Position numbers and translations under genes: made by a program
Notes under the pieces: generated by a model
What the model was told of the DNA's origin: nothing
Databases searched by the model: none
Seen by the model: the letters and a program-made list of their open reading frames with translations, nothing else
From: Algoriphagus aquimarinus
GTDB lineage: Bacteria; Bacteroidota; Bacteroidia; Cytophagales; Cyclobacteriaceae
DNA: 64,000 nucleotides
Assembly: GCF_007997215.1 (NCBI RefSeq)
Contig: NZ_VORW01000001.1
Coordinates: 372,001-436,000, forward strand
Direction: 5' to 3'
In this document: piece by piece, positions 26,198-34,785 of the stretch
Position numbering within the stretch: position 1 is the first letter of the stretch
Layout: each line of letters begins with the position of its first letter

Positions 26198-26308
26198 GAT
26201 TCTTAGCAGGGATACTTCGTAGGATAATTCTAAAAAAAAATTCGTTTTGTAGGTGACTAATGATTCGATAAAAAGTCTATCTGATAGGCTCGATAGTCAT
26301 TCAATTTC

Positions 26309-27196
26309 TTATTTCATTGCCTCTCTAATCTCCTCCAAAAACAACTTCACTTTCACTTTTGGATCACCTTCACCCAATGTTTCAAGTGGGATATATCCAC
26401 GGTAGCTGGATTTCTGAATTATCGCCATGACTTTATCTACATCAGTTTTTTGCTCAACACCATTCACATACAGGTTCTCTTTTAATTGCCAACTGACCGC
26501 GTATGGAATGGCCTTTTCTATTTCCTCATAAGCATTAGAACGAAAACTTCCAATATCTAGAATCAGTCCAAACCAATCGGAGTTGACGCGATTGATGATT
26601 TCTATCGTCTCATAGGCTGTTTTCAGAAAATCATGGTGGTTTTGTATTCCAACAATAACCCCATGTGCTTTCCCAAATTCAACACATTCTTTAAGATCGG
26701 CCACCATATAATCGACTACTTTTTCTCGAGGGATATCTTTAACATCTGTTGTACCCGAGAAAACCCGGATAACAGGAGCTCCGAGCTTTTCTGCAGCTAA
26801 AATCCAATTTTTCACTAACTCAACACTTACTTTTCGCCTAGCAGGATCTGGATCGGTAAAATCATTACGCACACCCGTTCCGCTAATTTCAAGCCCCAGC
26901 AAAAAAGCCATTTGTTTGATATGATACAAATACTCATCGGAAGGGACTTCAGGATAACCCGGGAAATAGTAGGCGGTAATATCTACCGCATCAAACTGGT
27001 TGGCAGCACAATACTCCAATAAATCGTCCAAATTCATTTCGCCTTTCATCAGCGGGTCATTGAACGAATAGGCATTCAGGCTGGTCTTTAATTTTGTTGG
27101 AAGTTTTTGCTGCGACTTTCCTTCAAAAGGGAAACTTATGACCAAAAAAAGAAGGGTGACAAATATCCAAGGTTGGTCTTTATGATTTCGGTTCAT
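26309..27196 (-). CDS. Exported sugar phosphate isomerase/epimerase-like TIM barrel protein
   Basis: 295 residues from the ATG at 27196; the in-frame ATG at 27229 would overlap the upstream gene and bury the signal. Residues 11-29 form a signal peptide ending near FEGKSQ. The body is an AP-endonuclease-2-type TIM barrel: KTSLNAYSFNDPLMKGEM, QFDAVDITAYYFPGYPE, VGIQNHHDFLKTAYETIEII and a late SYRGYIPLETLGEG with probable metal ligand Glu. Exported members are common in Bacteroidota and are thought to act on sugars. It follows the SMP-30 gene by 22 bp. Confidence 0.78.
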   Translation of the reverse strand: MNRNHKDQPWIFVTLLFLVISFPFEGKSQQKLPTKLKTSLNAYSFNDPLMKGEMNLDDLLEYCAANQFDAVDITAYYFPGYPEVPSDEYLYHIKQMAFLLGLEISGTGVRNDFTDPDPARRKVSVELVKNWILAAEKLGAPVIRVFSGTTDVKDIPREKVVDYMVADLKECVEFGKAHGVIVGIQNHHDFLKTAYETIEIINRVNSDWFGLILDIGSFRSNAYEEIEKAIPYAVSWQLKENLYVNGVEQKTDVDKVMAIIQKSSYRGYIPLETLGEGDPKVKVKLFLEEIREAMK

Positions 27197-27218
27197 ATTC
27201 TTATAATCTATAAGTAAG

Positions 27219-28097
27219 TTATAACTCACATCGATAAGGTAAATATCCCTTACTTCCCGTCCTCACCAAAAACACATCCCCGCTCAAGGGATATTCCTTC
27301 AATTGCTCTGAGCTGATATTTTCCTGAGCCGTAGTGATCAAAAGCGTATCAAGATTTTCTCCACCAAAACAACAGGAAGTAACGTGAGGCACAGGGAGCT
27401 CGATTTTTTCTAGTAATTCACCGTTAATCGGATTCCAGCGATAAACTCCAGAACCTCCATAATGGGCTACCCAGAGCATGCCTTCCTCGTCAATGCACAT
27501 GCCGTCAGGGAATCCCAATTCTTCCGGAATCTCAATAGCAATCCGTTCAAATTCTATTTCTCCAGTTTCCAAGTCAAATTTATACGCCTTGATCTGTCTG
27601 GTCGGCGTGTCGATAAAGTAAAAAGTCTGATTGTCCTCAGTCCAAGCCATTCCATTTGAAATGGTCAGCCGATCAAGTATCTTTTCTGGCTTTAGATCCT
27701 GGTCGACTCTATAAAGTGACCCAGCGCCTTCCGTAAATAAGGTGCTGAGAGTCCCGATCCAAATTCTTCCTTTAGGATCGACTTTCCCATCATTGAAGCG
27801 ATGAAGAGGAAATTCTGATTCTACTTCGCAAAGCCAGGTTAGTTCTTCGGTTTCTAAATCAAATCTTGCCAGTTTTCGATCTAATCCCAGAATAAGGTTA
27901 CCCTCCTTATCTTCCAAAACCACAGCCAAACGATGCGGGAAACTTCGGGTTATCGTCTCGTCAGTCTTGGGATTATGTTCAAATAATTTTCCATTTTCAA
28001 TATCTACCCAGAAAAAACATTGTCGTCCTGCATGCCAATAAGGCCCTTCGCCGAGGAAGCATTGAGAGGGGATGGAGGTGTAGTTGTAGGTTTTCAA
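27219..28097 (-). CDS. SMP-30/gluconolactonase family protein
   Basis: 292 residues, six-bladed propeller lactonase family. The metal ligands expected for the family are visible: Glu in CFLGEGPYWHAGRQCFFWVD, Asn in HRFNDGKVDPKGRIWIGTL, Asn in LTISNGMAWTEDNQTFYF, Asp in GFPDGMCIDEEGMLWVAHYG. Such enzymes open sugar-acid lactones. In this cluster it would act on the lactone made by one of the dehydrogenases (28-31 kb). No signal peptide, so cytoplasmic. 150 bp with a dispersed repeat separates it from the upstream gene. Confidence 0.85.
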   Translation of the reverse strand: MKTYNYTSIPSQCFLGEGPYWHAGRQCFFWVDIENGKLFEHNPKTDETITRSFPHRLAVVLEDKEGNLILGLDRKLARFDLETEELTWLCEVESEFPLHRFNDGKVDPKGRIWIGTLSTLFTEGAGSLYRVDQDLKPEKILDRLTISNGMAWTEDNQTFYFIDTPTRQIKAYKFDLETGEIEFERIAIEIPEELGFPDGMCIDEEGMLWVAHYGGSGVYRWNPINGELLEKIELPVPHVTSCCFGGENLDTLLITTAQENISSEQLKEYPLSGDVFLVRTGSKGYLPYRCEL

Positions 28098-28247
28098 GAT
28101 TTATAGTGTTGAAGAAGATGCAAATTTAATATGTGCGTTGTAAGGTTACAATGAACCAAGTGGAAACATTCCAAGTGCCATAATGAGCGAAGTCGAGGGG
28201 TCAGAGGTTCTACAAAATCTCGTAAATCCGATATCAAAAATCGTAAA

Positions 28248-29135
28248 TCATTGGTGCCAATACTGAGCAATTTTCTTTTTCAAAAATGCTACTGATCGCT
28301 GGAGTTGGTCCATGCCATCCACGCCATCTTCTATGCTGATCCAGTTGTCAAATCCAACTCGCTTTAGTTCAGTGAAAATCGCATCGTAATCATTCAGGCC
28401 TTTGCCAACTTCCCCGTGACTGAGTCGAGCTGCATAGCCAGTCACACCGCTTTCCTCATTTTTCAAATCTTCAATAGTCCCATACTTCAAAAATCGATCA
28501 CTGGCATGCATAGTGACTACTCGCTCCGATACCTCATACAATAAATCGAGCGGATCCTCTCCCGCCAAAAAGGCATTACTTGGATCATAATTCACGCCGA
28601 AATTCGGGTCTTTGATGCTATTGACCAACTTCGTGAAAAGGGCTCTTTTCTGTGCGAATTCAGGATAATCCCAAAAGTCATCCTTGTAGTGATTCTCCAG
28701 AATTAAGGTAATTCCCAGAGATTTGGCATAAGGAAGACAGGCTTGTATAGATTCTGAGGCAAACTTAATTCCCTCATCCTCGGAGAGTTCAGGGCGATAT
28801 TGACCCGATAGTACTCGGCAGTATTTTCCACCAAGCTCGTCAGTCATCTCTATCCAGCGTTTCTGTTTCTGGATTTCTTTGTCCCGAAAGGCCTTGTCTG
28901 GATGCGTGAAATCCGGTGAACAGCACATCATAGGAATGACCATTCCCTTGTCCTCTACCATTCTTCGGAATAAGCGCCAGTTTTCTTCTTTTTCCATTTC
29001 TAGAAAACCTGCATACCACTCCAATCCATCAATTTCCAGTGCAGCGGAAAGTTCTATCCATTCCGATAATTTCATACTTCCATCCTTGCAAAGTGCTTGC
29101 ATGAAAGCTTTAGGGAAGGCGGCAATTTTGGGCAT
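28248..29135 (-). CDS. Sugar phosphate isomerase/epimerase (TIM barrel)
   Basis: 295 residues, no signal peptide. AP-endonuclease-2/xylose-isomerase-like barrel: MKLSEWIELSAALEIDGLEW, GITLILENHYKDDFWDYPEF with a metal-binding Glu-Asn-His, NFGVNYDPSNAFLAGEDP, VVTMHASDRF and FDNWISIEDGVDG with a late metal ligand. The HxD and final E-D are typical. Probably interconverts keto sugars or their phosphates. Fourth gene of the operon HUMPS-Zn dehydrogenase-SDR-epimerase, 18 bp after the SDR. Confidence 0.82.
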   Translation of the reverse strand: MPKIAAFPKAFMQALCKDGSMKLSEWIELSAALEIDGLEWYAGFLEMEKEENWRLFRRMVEDKGMVIPMMCCSPDFTHPDKAFRDKEIQKQKRWIEMTDELGGKYCRVLSGQYRPELSEDEGIKFASESIQACLPYAKSLGITLILENHYKDDFWDYPEFAQKRALFTKLVNSIKDPNFGVNYDPSNAFLAGEDPLDLLYEVSERVVTMHASDRFLKYGTIEDLKNEESGVTGYAARLSHGEVGKGLNDYDAIFTELKRVGFDNWISIEDGVDGMDQLQRSVAFLKKKIAQYWHQ

Positions 29136-29153
29136 GTTAGTTAAGTATTAGGT

Positions 29154-29951
29154 TCATTTATGTGGAATGGTACTCGCGTCTTTTGGAATATTTCTGCCAA
29201 TCATGGGGAATTGCTCCAAATCAACCACTTGACCGCTGATCGGACCACTCTCATCTGAAAGCCAATAAATGGTTGCCGCAGCTATCTCTTCCGGCCAAAT
29301 AATTCTCCCTGCAGGAGCATAGAGTTTAGATAAATCTTTGTACCAATTATCAGAAAGCCCATGTTCTTTTTTTCGCTCAATTTCTTTTTCGGTGAGTACC
29401 CAGCCAGGATTTATTTGATTGACCCGCACACCATTCTCACGAAAAAGGGAATCTCCCAGATTCCTTGTCATGGTCATTAATGCACCTTTGGAAATACTGT
29501 AGGCTAATAGATTATGCTCGCCGCTCCAGGCATTTATCGAACCTATATTCAAAACGGCTCCATGACTTTCAATCAAATGAGGCAAAGCAGATTTAATGAG
29601 AAACAAAGGTGCGATGGTGTTTACATCCAATATGCGGTTGAGAAACGCTTTATCTGTAGTCAAAAGGGTTGATGCCGCTACCACTGCAGCATTATTGACA
29701 ATGCAGTCAAGTCTTCCCCAAGTAGCTATAGCCAAGTCAACCAGTCTTTGTCCTGCTCCTTCATTGGAAATGTCCTCTATGTGTAATTTTGCATGTTCAG
29801 CACCCAATTCAGAAACTACCTGAATTCCCAGATCTTCTTCCAATCCATGAATAATGACTTTTGCACCTTCTGACACGACCTTCTTGGCGATGGCTTTCCC
29901 GATGCCCATCGTACTTCCTGTAACGATAATTACTTTGTCTTTTAATCGCAT
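29154..29951 (-). CDS. SDR family oxidoreductase
   Basis: 265 residues, classical SDR. Cofactor motif TGSTMGIGKAIA (about residues 11-22), NNAAVVAAS, catalytic Ser in LNIGSINAWSG, YSISK as the YxxxK, and an INPGWVLTE loop. It probably oxidises or reduces a sugar, polyol or sugar acid with NAD(P). One base separates it from the zinc dehydrogenase stop, so the two are co-expressed and may act on successive intermediates. Confidence 0.88.
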   Translation of the reverse strand: MRLKDKVIIVTGSTMGIGKAIAKKVVSEGAKVIIHGLEEDLGIQVVSELGAEHAKLHIEDISNEGAGQRLVDLAIATWGRLDCIVNNAAVVAASTLLTTDKAFLNRILDVNTIAPLFLIKSALPHLIESHGAVLNIGSINAWSGEHNLLAYSISKGALMTMTRNLGDSLFRENGVRVNQINPGWVLTEKEIERKKEHGLSDNWYKDLSKLYAPAGRIIWPEEIAAATIYWLSDESGPISGQVVDLEQFPMIGRNIPKDASTIPHK

Positions 29952-29952
29952 C

Positions 29953-30990
29953 TTAAACTGGTTTTAGAACACTTTTTACTACTTCTCCACTATGCATTTT
30001 CTCAAATGCTTCATGCCATTCTGTTATCGGCCAGATGCCTCCGATAATGGGTTTTACGTCTAAAATTCCGCTGGAAAGTAAGCCAATGACTTTTTCCCAG
30101 ATTGGCCAGTTGTGACTGAAACTTCCTTGCAGCCGCACATTTTTCTGCACTAATGGATCCAGAGAAAAATTGAATGGAGTTGGCCCCCAGCCTACTTTGG
30201 TGATTTGCCCATTTGGGCGCACTAGATCCATGGCAATTTTTAGCGTAGCACTGATTCCTGCAGCATCGATAATCAGATCTGCTCCAAGTCCATCCGTTTT
30301 TCTAGCCCACTCAGTAGCGTCATTTATGATAGGCGTGACTCCATAACTTCTCGCTATTTCAAGTCTTCCACGATCTTTTTCTAGACCTAGAATTGCCACA
30401 TCTCCACCGCAGATTTTCGCAACAGCAGCACAAAGAATTCCAATGGTTCCTGGCCCTATGACGATTACTCGATCTCCGGGTTTGATGTGAGAATTGACCG
30501 CGACGGCATTGTAAGCAACGGAACAAGGCTCAGTCAAACATGCCTCTTCAAATGACAATCCATCAGGCACACGGTGTAAGCATCTGGCAGGAACTCTAAC
30601 GAATCGTGTCATAGCGCCATTTACTCCATAGCCAAAACCTTTTCTGGTTGGATCCAGATTATATAAGCCAGTTTTGCTCATAGGGTTTTGAGGATCGATC
30701 ACAGCAGCAGTTTCACTGACAACTCGGTCACCCACTTTCCAGCCAGTCACTCGATCTCCGACCACTGCGATTTTCCCTCCGAACTCGTGGCCCAAAACCA
30801 CCGGATAGTTCACTGGCCAAGAATGATCGGAAGTCCACTGATGCAGATCGCTTCCGCAAACTCCCACATTTTCTACTTCCAATAGAATGTCCTCCTCTCC
30901 GATTTCTGGGACAGAGATTTCTCTGATTTCTACTGATCCTTTTGTCTCTGAAAAATTAACTACGGCGGCTGATTTACCTGATATTGACAT
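29953..30990 (-). CDS. Zinc-dependent polyol/threonine-type dehydrogenase (MDR family)
   Basis: 345 residues. Catalytic zinc site: GVCGSDLHQW and LGHEFGGKIAVVGDRVTGW. The four-cysteine structural zinc loop appears absent; the corresponding region reads SKTGLYNLDPTRKGFGYGVN. The coenzyme domain shows VIVIGPGTIGILCAAVAKIC. Closest in style to sorbitol/L-threonine/galactitol dehydrogenases. Sits between the HUMPS gene (12 bp) and the SDR (1 bp). Substrate unknown, probably a polyol or sugar acid. Confidence 0.83.
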   Translation of the reverse strand: MSISGKSAAVVNFSETKGSVEIREISVPEIGEEDILLEVENVGVCGSDLHQWTSDHSWPVNYPVVLGHEFGGKIAVVGDRVTGWKVGDRVVSETAAVIDPQNPMSKTGLYNLDPTRKGFGYGVNGAMTRFVRVPARCLHRVPDGLSFEEACLTEPCSVAYNAVAVNSHIKPGDRVIVIGPGTIGILCAAVAKICGGDVAILGLEKDRGRLEIARSYGVTPIINDATEWARKTDGLGADLIIDAAGISATLKIAMDLVRPNGQITKVGWGPTPFNFSLDPLVQKNVRLQGSFSHNWPIWEKVIGLLSSGILDVKPIIGGIWPITEWHEAFEKMHSGEVVKSVLKPV

Positions 30991-31002
30991 GAAATAGTGG
31001 GT

Positions 31003-31701
31003 TTAAAAGTTGCTGATCGTTTGAGAATGTATAGCTGCGCAAATTTTCCGAAGTGACGCTTCAAGGTCGCCATCAGCAGTTTTGAAAGCATCTGCGTCTA
31101 TTGTCAGTGGAGCGCCAAGTACAACTAGAGGGGCACCGAATTGTGGACATTGGATGGCTTGCTCCAAAGTAAGCCCGCCCACGGCCTGAACTGGCACTTT
31201 TACCGCTTTCACGACTTCTCGCAATTGATCCAGCGGACTTGGCATTCGATGACCAGCAGCGGCAATTCCCCGGCGCTCATCGTAACCGATATGATGAATC
31301 ACATAGTCACATCCCAAATCCTCCAAAAATCTCGCTCCCTCCACCATATCTGGACAACCCAGATTGTCGCCCATTACTTTCACACCATAATCTTTTCCTG
31401 CCTGCACTACACATTTGATTGTTTCGGGATGAGCTCTTGCCATCACGACAACGTGCGTTGCTCCTGCTTTTGCCATCATTTCGGCTTCCAGATAGCCCCC
31501 ATCCATGGTTTTCAAGTCAGCAACGATTGGTATTCCAGGGAAAGCTTCCCGCAATTTTCTGACTCCATGAAGTCCTTCGGCGAGAATCAGCGGAGTGCCG
31601 GCTTCCAGCCAATCTACTCCTGCCCGCATTGCCAAAGCGGCTGTTTCCAGTGCTTCATCTATGTCAGTTAGATCTAAAGAGATTTGTACTATAGGTTTCA
31701 T
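31003..31701 (-). CDS. HUMPS/orotidine-phosphate decarboxylase family protein
   Basis: About 232 residues from the ATG at 31701; the longer frame upstream lacks family similarity. Motifs fit the 3-keto-L-gulonate-6-P decarboxylase / hexulose-6-P synthase suprafamily: QISLDLTDIDEALETA, VDWLEAGTPLILAEGLHGV, VADLKTMDGGYLEAEMMAKAG (the DxKxxD motif), HHIGYDERRG and VQAVGGLTLEQAI. The segment before the His, VKVMGDNLGCPD, differs from typical hexulose-6-P synthases. No kinase or phosphohexuloisomerase gene is near, so the substrate is uncertain. First gene of a four-gene operon. Confidence 0.8.
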   Translation of the reverse strand: MKPIVQISLDLTDIDEALETAALAMRAGVDWLEAGTPLILAEGLHGVRKLREAFPGIPIVADLKTMDGGYLEAEMMAKAGATHVVVMARAHPETIKCVVQAGKDYGVKVMGDNLGCPDMVEGARFLEDLGCDYVIHHIGYDERRGIAAAGHRMPSPLDQLREVVKAVKVPVQAVGGLTLEQAIQCPQFGAPLVVLGAPLTIDADAFKTADGDLEASLRKICAAIHSQTISNF

Positions 31702-31982
31702 TTTGGGTTGGGTTAAAAGTAAAGCAATGAAAAAACCATCCTGATATATATCGGCATGTACTAAGATTTTTAAGATAAGGAAATTTGGAAAAGATACTTT
31801 CCTGCTTTGGGATGAATGGAGGATTATATTCTGGAAATCAGTGAAAAAATCATTCATGAGATTGTTTACAGCAAAGTAGCGAAGGACGCAAAGGTTTTTT
31901 CGCAGAGACACTCTACTAATTCGTATTGAATCAATCTTTGCGAATTTCTCCTTGATCTTGGCGGCTTTTCGGTAAGTAAAGT
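31702..31982. other. Intergenic region upstream of the HUMPS operon
   Basis: No gene supported. It should hold the operon promoter (minus strand), but no clear TAnnTTTG box was found. 31870-31905 carries GCGAAGGACGCAAAGG and TCGCAGAGACAC, degenerate copies of an AACGCAAAG/CGCAGAG repeat that recurs at 58957-59010 and 62268-62305. Confidence 0.5.
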
Positions 31983-32018
31983 CATAAAAAAAGCCCTGTT
32001 CTGGAAAGAAAAGGGCTT
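31983..32018 (-). terminator. Terminator after the dipeptidase gene
   Basis: Stem AAGCCCT (31991-31997) / AGGGCTT (32012-32018) with a T run on the minus strand (A run 31986-31992). It separates the dipeptidase unit from the HUMPS operon. Confidence 0.75.
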
Positions 32019-32038
32019 GTATAAAGTTGACGTAAAAA

Positions 32039-33109
32039 TCAGGACCAGGCTTTTCTGAGGAATTTCAGCCAGTTGCCATGCATGACTTTAGAGATATCTT
32101 TTTCGGTAAAACCTCTTTTGCGAAGTAAATCAGGAATTGTATTCAGATCGCTGATGGTATTGAGATCAGCAGGACACTGCTCGGTACCAAAAGCTCCATC
32201 CAAATCAGATCCAATTCCTATATGATTAGAATTTCCAGCAATTTGGCAAATATGCTCCATGTGATCTATAACTGTATTCAATGTCACATTTCTTTCTCGT
32301 GGAGTAGATTTTCCTCTTTCCCATCCTGCACTAAGCATCCAAGCATCCATCGCTCCACCGATCACAGCCCCACGATCAATTAGTGCTTTGATCATTTCAT
32401 CAGAAAACTGACGGTTATGATCTACCAAGGCCCGGCAGTTGTTGTGACTTGCCCAAACTGGGCCGTTGTAAATATCCAGTGCTTCCCAAAAAGCCAAATC
32501 GCACAAATGAGTTGCATCCAGGATAATTCCAAGTTCATCCATTTTGCGAATTAAAGCTTTTCCTTCCGAGTTGAGAGGCGCAGAAGCGTCAGTTCCATGT
32601 GCGTATCGTCCAGGGCCGTAATGTGCAGGACCAAGAGCTCGAAGCCCGCTTTCATAGGCTTTTTCCAAATAATCTACAGTCACTATCGAATCCCCGCCTT
32701 CTAGAGAAAGTATGAACCCCACTGGTTTGCTGGAATTATCTTCTCCATTGTCCCAAAGAGCTAAATGCGTATCCAACTCAACGAGATTTCTAATTTGGGC
32801 CATTTCGCCTTTTTCCACCATCGCCTGATACCAAGCCAGCTGACCTTGGGTCTGAGCCCAGGCTTGCTCTGGAGAATTCCAACCAGGAAGGGAATTTCCC
32901 GGTGCTACATAACGGGCGATTTGCGTAGCGACTACCAAACCGATGTTTCCTTCTCTTAAAGCAGGTAGGGAAACCACCGCATTTCCACGATCCGGCTTAT
33001 CAGTAAGTTCCTTTTCCCGTGCATTTATTTCTGAAACTGGAAGTGTGAGATCACGATTCCATTCCAGTGCATTCATACTGAGATCAAGGTGGGCGTCGAT
33101 TGTAAACAT
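32039..33109 (-). CDS. Membrane-dipeptidase family (peptidase M19) hydrolase
   Basis: 356 residues, no signal peptide. Renal-dipeptidase-type TIM barrel with binuclear zinc ligands: IDAHLDLSMNALEWNRDL (HxD, residues 5-7), bridging Glu in FILSLEGGDS, LGIILDATHLCD and VWASHNNCRALVDHNRQ (two His), and HIGIGSDLDGAFG. Hydrolyses dipeptides, often with D-residues. Three bases after the RsmI-like gene and followed by a terminator, so these two form one unit distinct from the sugar operon. Confidence 0.88.
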   Translation of the reverse strand: MFTIDAHLDLSMNALEWNRDLTLPVSEINAREKELTDKPDRGNAVVSLPALREGNIGLVVATQIARYVAPGNSLPGWNSPEQAWAQTQGQLAWYQAMVEKGEMAQIRNLVELDTHLALWDNGEDNSSKPVGFILSLEGGDSIVTVDYLEKAYESGLRALGPAHYGPGRYAHGTDASAPLNSEGKALIRKMDELGIILDATHLCDLAFWEALDIYNGPVWASHNNCRALVDHNRQFSDEMIKALIDRGAVIGGAMDAWMLSAGWERGKSTPRERNVTLNTVIDHMEHICQIAGNSNHIGIGSDLDGAFGTEQCPADLNTISDLNTIPDLLRKRGFTEKDISKVMHGNWLKFLRKAWS

Positions 33110-33112
33110 GGT

Positions 33113-33823
33113 TTAAAAGCTTTGAAGTACGAAAACTGTGGGAATTTTATGCAAGTCAAGAGGAATTTGCTTCCATTCTTGTGCTGTTTTGGTCAGGATC
33201 ATTTCGTCTGAACCAGTAATATTTTTGGCGATACAAAGCTTGGTCTGAGGAGAAAGTACACGCAGTAAATCTTCCAACAATTGATTATTTCGAAACGGTG
33301 TTTCCATGAAGATCTGCGCTCTTCTTTCTCGAAGAGATTCAGCTTCCAGCTTCTTGATAGCGGCAGTTTTTTCTTTTTTGTCTATGGGTAAATAGCCATG
33401 AAAAGCGAAGGACTGGCCTGAAAATCCAGACCCCATCAATGCCATAAACATGGAGCTAGGACCTGCGAGAGGCACAACTTGAATGCCTTTTTTATGCGCA
33501 TGTTCCACCGCCAAAGCACCTGGATCAGCGATACCAGGACATCCTGCTTCGGAGATAATTCCTATATCTGCACCATTCATAAGTGGCTGCATCAGTCGAT
33601 TGATAAATTCTGGGGAAGTGCTCTTATCCAAAATTTCCATGTGAACTTCCTCTAAGTTTACACCGAGTTTCAAGCTAGAGATGTATAGGCGTGCAGTCCG
33701 CATGTTTTCAACTAGGTAGACTTTGGTATTTGCGATTACATCCTTCACCTGAGGTGAAATGACCACGTCTTGCGTATTGTCCGCCAGTATATTTGGAATG
33801 AGGAAGAGTTTTCCTTTGGGCAT
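33113..33823 (-). CDS. RsmI-like SAM-dependent methyltransferase (tetrapyrrole methylase fold)
   Basis: 236 residues. The fold's landmarks are visible: GIISEAGCPGIADPGALAVE (the conserved SDAG-type motif reads SEAG), VVPLAGPSSMFMALMGSG, FAFHGYLPIDKKEK and ETPFRNNQLLEDLL. RsmI 2'-O-methylates C1402 of 16S rRNA; this protein is a shorter relative, common as a second copy in Bacteroidota. The exact target is not proven. Co-directional with and 3 bp from the dipeptidase. Confidence 0.8.
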   Translation of the reverse strand: MPKGKLFLIPNILADNTQDVVISPQVKDVIANTKVYLVENMRTARLYISSLKLGVNLEEVHMEILDKSTSPEFINRLMQPLMNGADIGIISEAGCPGIADPGALAVEHAHKKGIQVVPLAGPSSMFMALMGSGFSGQSFAFHGYLPIDKKEKTAAIKKLEAESLRERRAQIFMETPFRNNQLLEDLLRVLSPQTKLCIAKNITGSDEMILTKTAQEWKQIPLDLHKIPTVFVLQSF

Positions 33824-33921
33824 TTTAGATTGGTTGATTAAAAAAGAACGGAAAGTTAGGTGAAATGACGCTTTTGGGACTGGAAATTTTCTTAATTATG
33901 ATGAACTGGTTGAGAGCAAGG

Positions 33922-34680
33922 CTACTTCAAAAACCGTCTAATTTCCTCAACCACTGCATCGGGCTGCTCTGCGTGAAGCCAGTGACCAGCATCTGCGATA
34001 AATTCCACTTCGTTGTTTGGGAAAAACTTATCGATGTCATCTAAGTCAGATTGCTGAACATAACTGGAATTTGCACCCGCCATGAAAAGGGTGGGGCCAG
34101 TGAAATTTTTGCCATCTGGTAAGGCAGTTCCTACTTCGTTGATATTCTCAGTAATGACAGGAAGATTGATTTTCCACATAAATCCATCAGAATCTCTTCC
34201 CAGACTTTTTAGCAAAAACTGACGCACTCCGATTTCGGGAATGTATTTAGCCAGCTCATCATCGGCTTCTTTTCTGGATTGAATTTCGGTAAGATCCAGC
34301 GCATTCAATCCCTCCAAAATATTTTGATGGTGTACCGCATAATATCGAGGTGCAATGTCAGCTACGATCAATTTATCTACTTTCTCAGGGTATTTTAGTG
34401 CGAAATTCATCACTGTTTTACCTCCCATGGAGTGTCCCATCAGGAAAGCTTTCTCCAAGCCTTCATTATCCATGAGCTCTTTCAGATCTTCCACCATCAC
34501 ATCGTAGTTCCACTCATCAGACTGCGGAGAATCACCGTGATTACGCTGATCAATGAGGTAAAGCGTATAGTTGTCCTTAAGCTCTTTGGAAATGCTAAAC
34601 CAATTATCCGCCGAACCAAAAAGGCCGTGAAGTATGATTAATGGCTTTCCAGAGCCTAGTTTTTTAAAATTTAACTGCAT
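33922..34680 (-). CDS. Alpha/beta hydrolase (YbfF-like esterase)
   Basis: 252 residues. The oxyanion HGLFGSADNW, the nucleophile elbow GHSMGG (Ser84), a late Asp in the FMAGANSSYVQQSDLDDID region and the catalytic His in IADAGHWLHAE are all seen. Close in layout to E. coli YbfF-type acyl esterases. Substrate unknown. Single gene. Confidence 0.82.
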   Translation of the reverse strand: MQLNFKKLGSGKPLIILHGLFGSADNWFSISKELKDNYTLYLIDQRNHGDSPQSDEWNYDVMVEDLKELMDNEGLEKAFLMGHSMGGKTVMNFALKYPEKVDKLIVADIAPRYYAVHHQNILEGLNALDLTEIQSRKEADDELAKYIPEIGVRQFLLKSLGRDSDGFMWKINLPVITENINEVGTALPDGKNFTGPTLFMAGANSSYVQQSDLDDIDKFFPNNEVEFIADAGHWLHAEQPDAVVEEIRRFLK

Positions 34681-34785
34681 TTTAGATTTACGATATGCGA
34701 ATTACGATTTACGAGATCCTTTGAACCTCAAACCATCATTCCTGTTCTCTGACAATTTTTCAATTTTTAATCTTACAATTCAACA

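Larger units (their letters stand above)
26033..26214 (+). pseudogene. tRNA-Arg(CCT)-like sequence interrupted in D-loop and T-loop (copy 2)
   Basis: Removing 26050-26132 and 26171-26197 again leaves exactly 72 nt. Everything from the end of the 5' acceptor strand to the end of the T-stem is identical to copy 1, including anticodon CCT. All differences are in the acceptor: GACCCCG (26033-26039) against CAGGGAT (26207-26213), giving mismatches at pairs 2-71 and 6-67. The T-loop is split between C56 and G57. It is therefore unlikely to be a working tRNA unless the inserts are removed and the acceptor tolerated. Confidence 0.75.

Noticed and set aside
31141-31671. 176-codon open frame on the plus strand
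   Set aside because: Lies fully antisense to the well-supported HUMPS gene; composition rich in His, Cys and Ser is typical of a shadow frame.
31741-31911. Upstream extension of the HUMPS gene (in-frame start at 31911)
   Set aside because: The 70 extra residues include sequence from a dispersed repeat and match no domain; the family start is at 31701.
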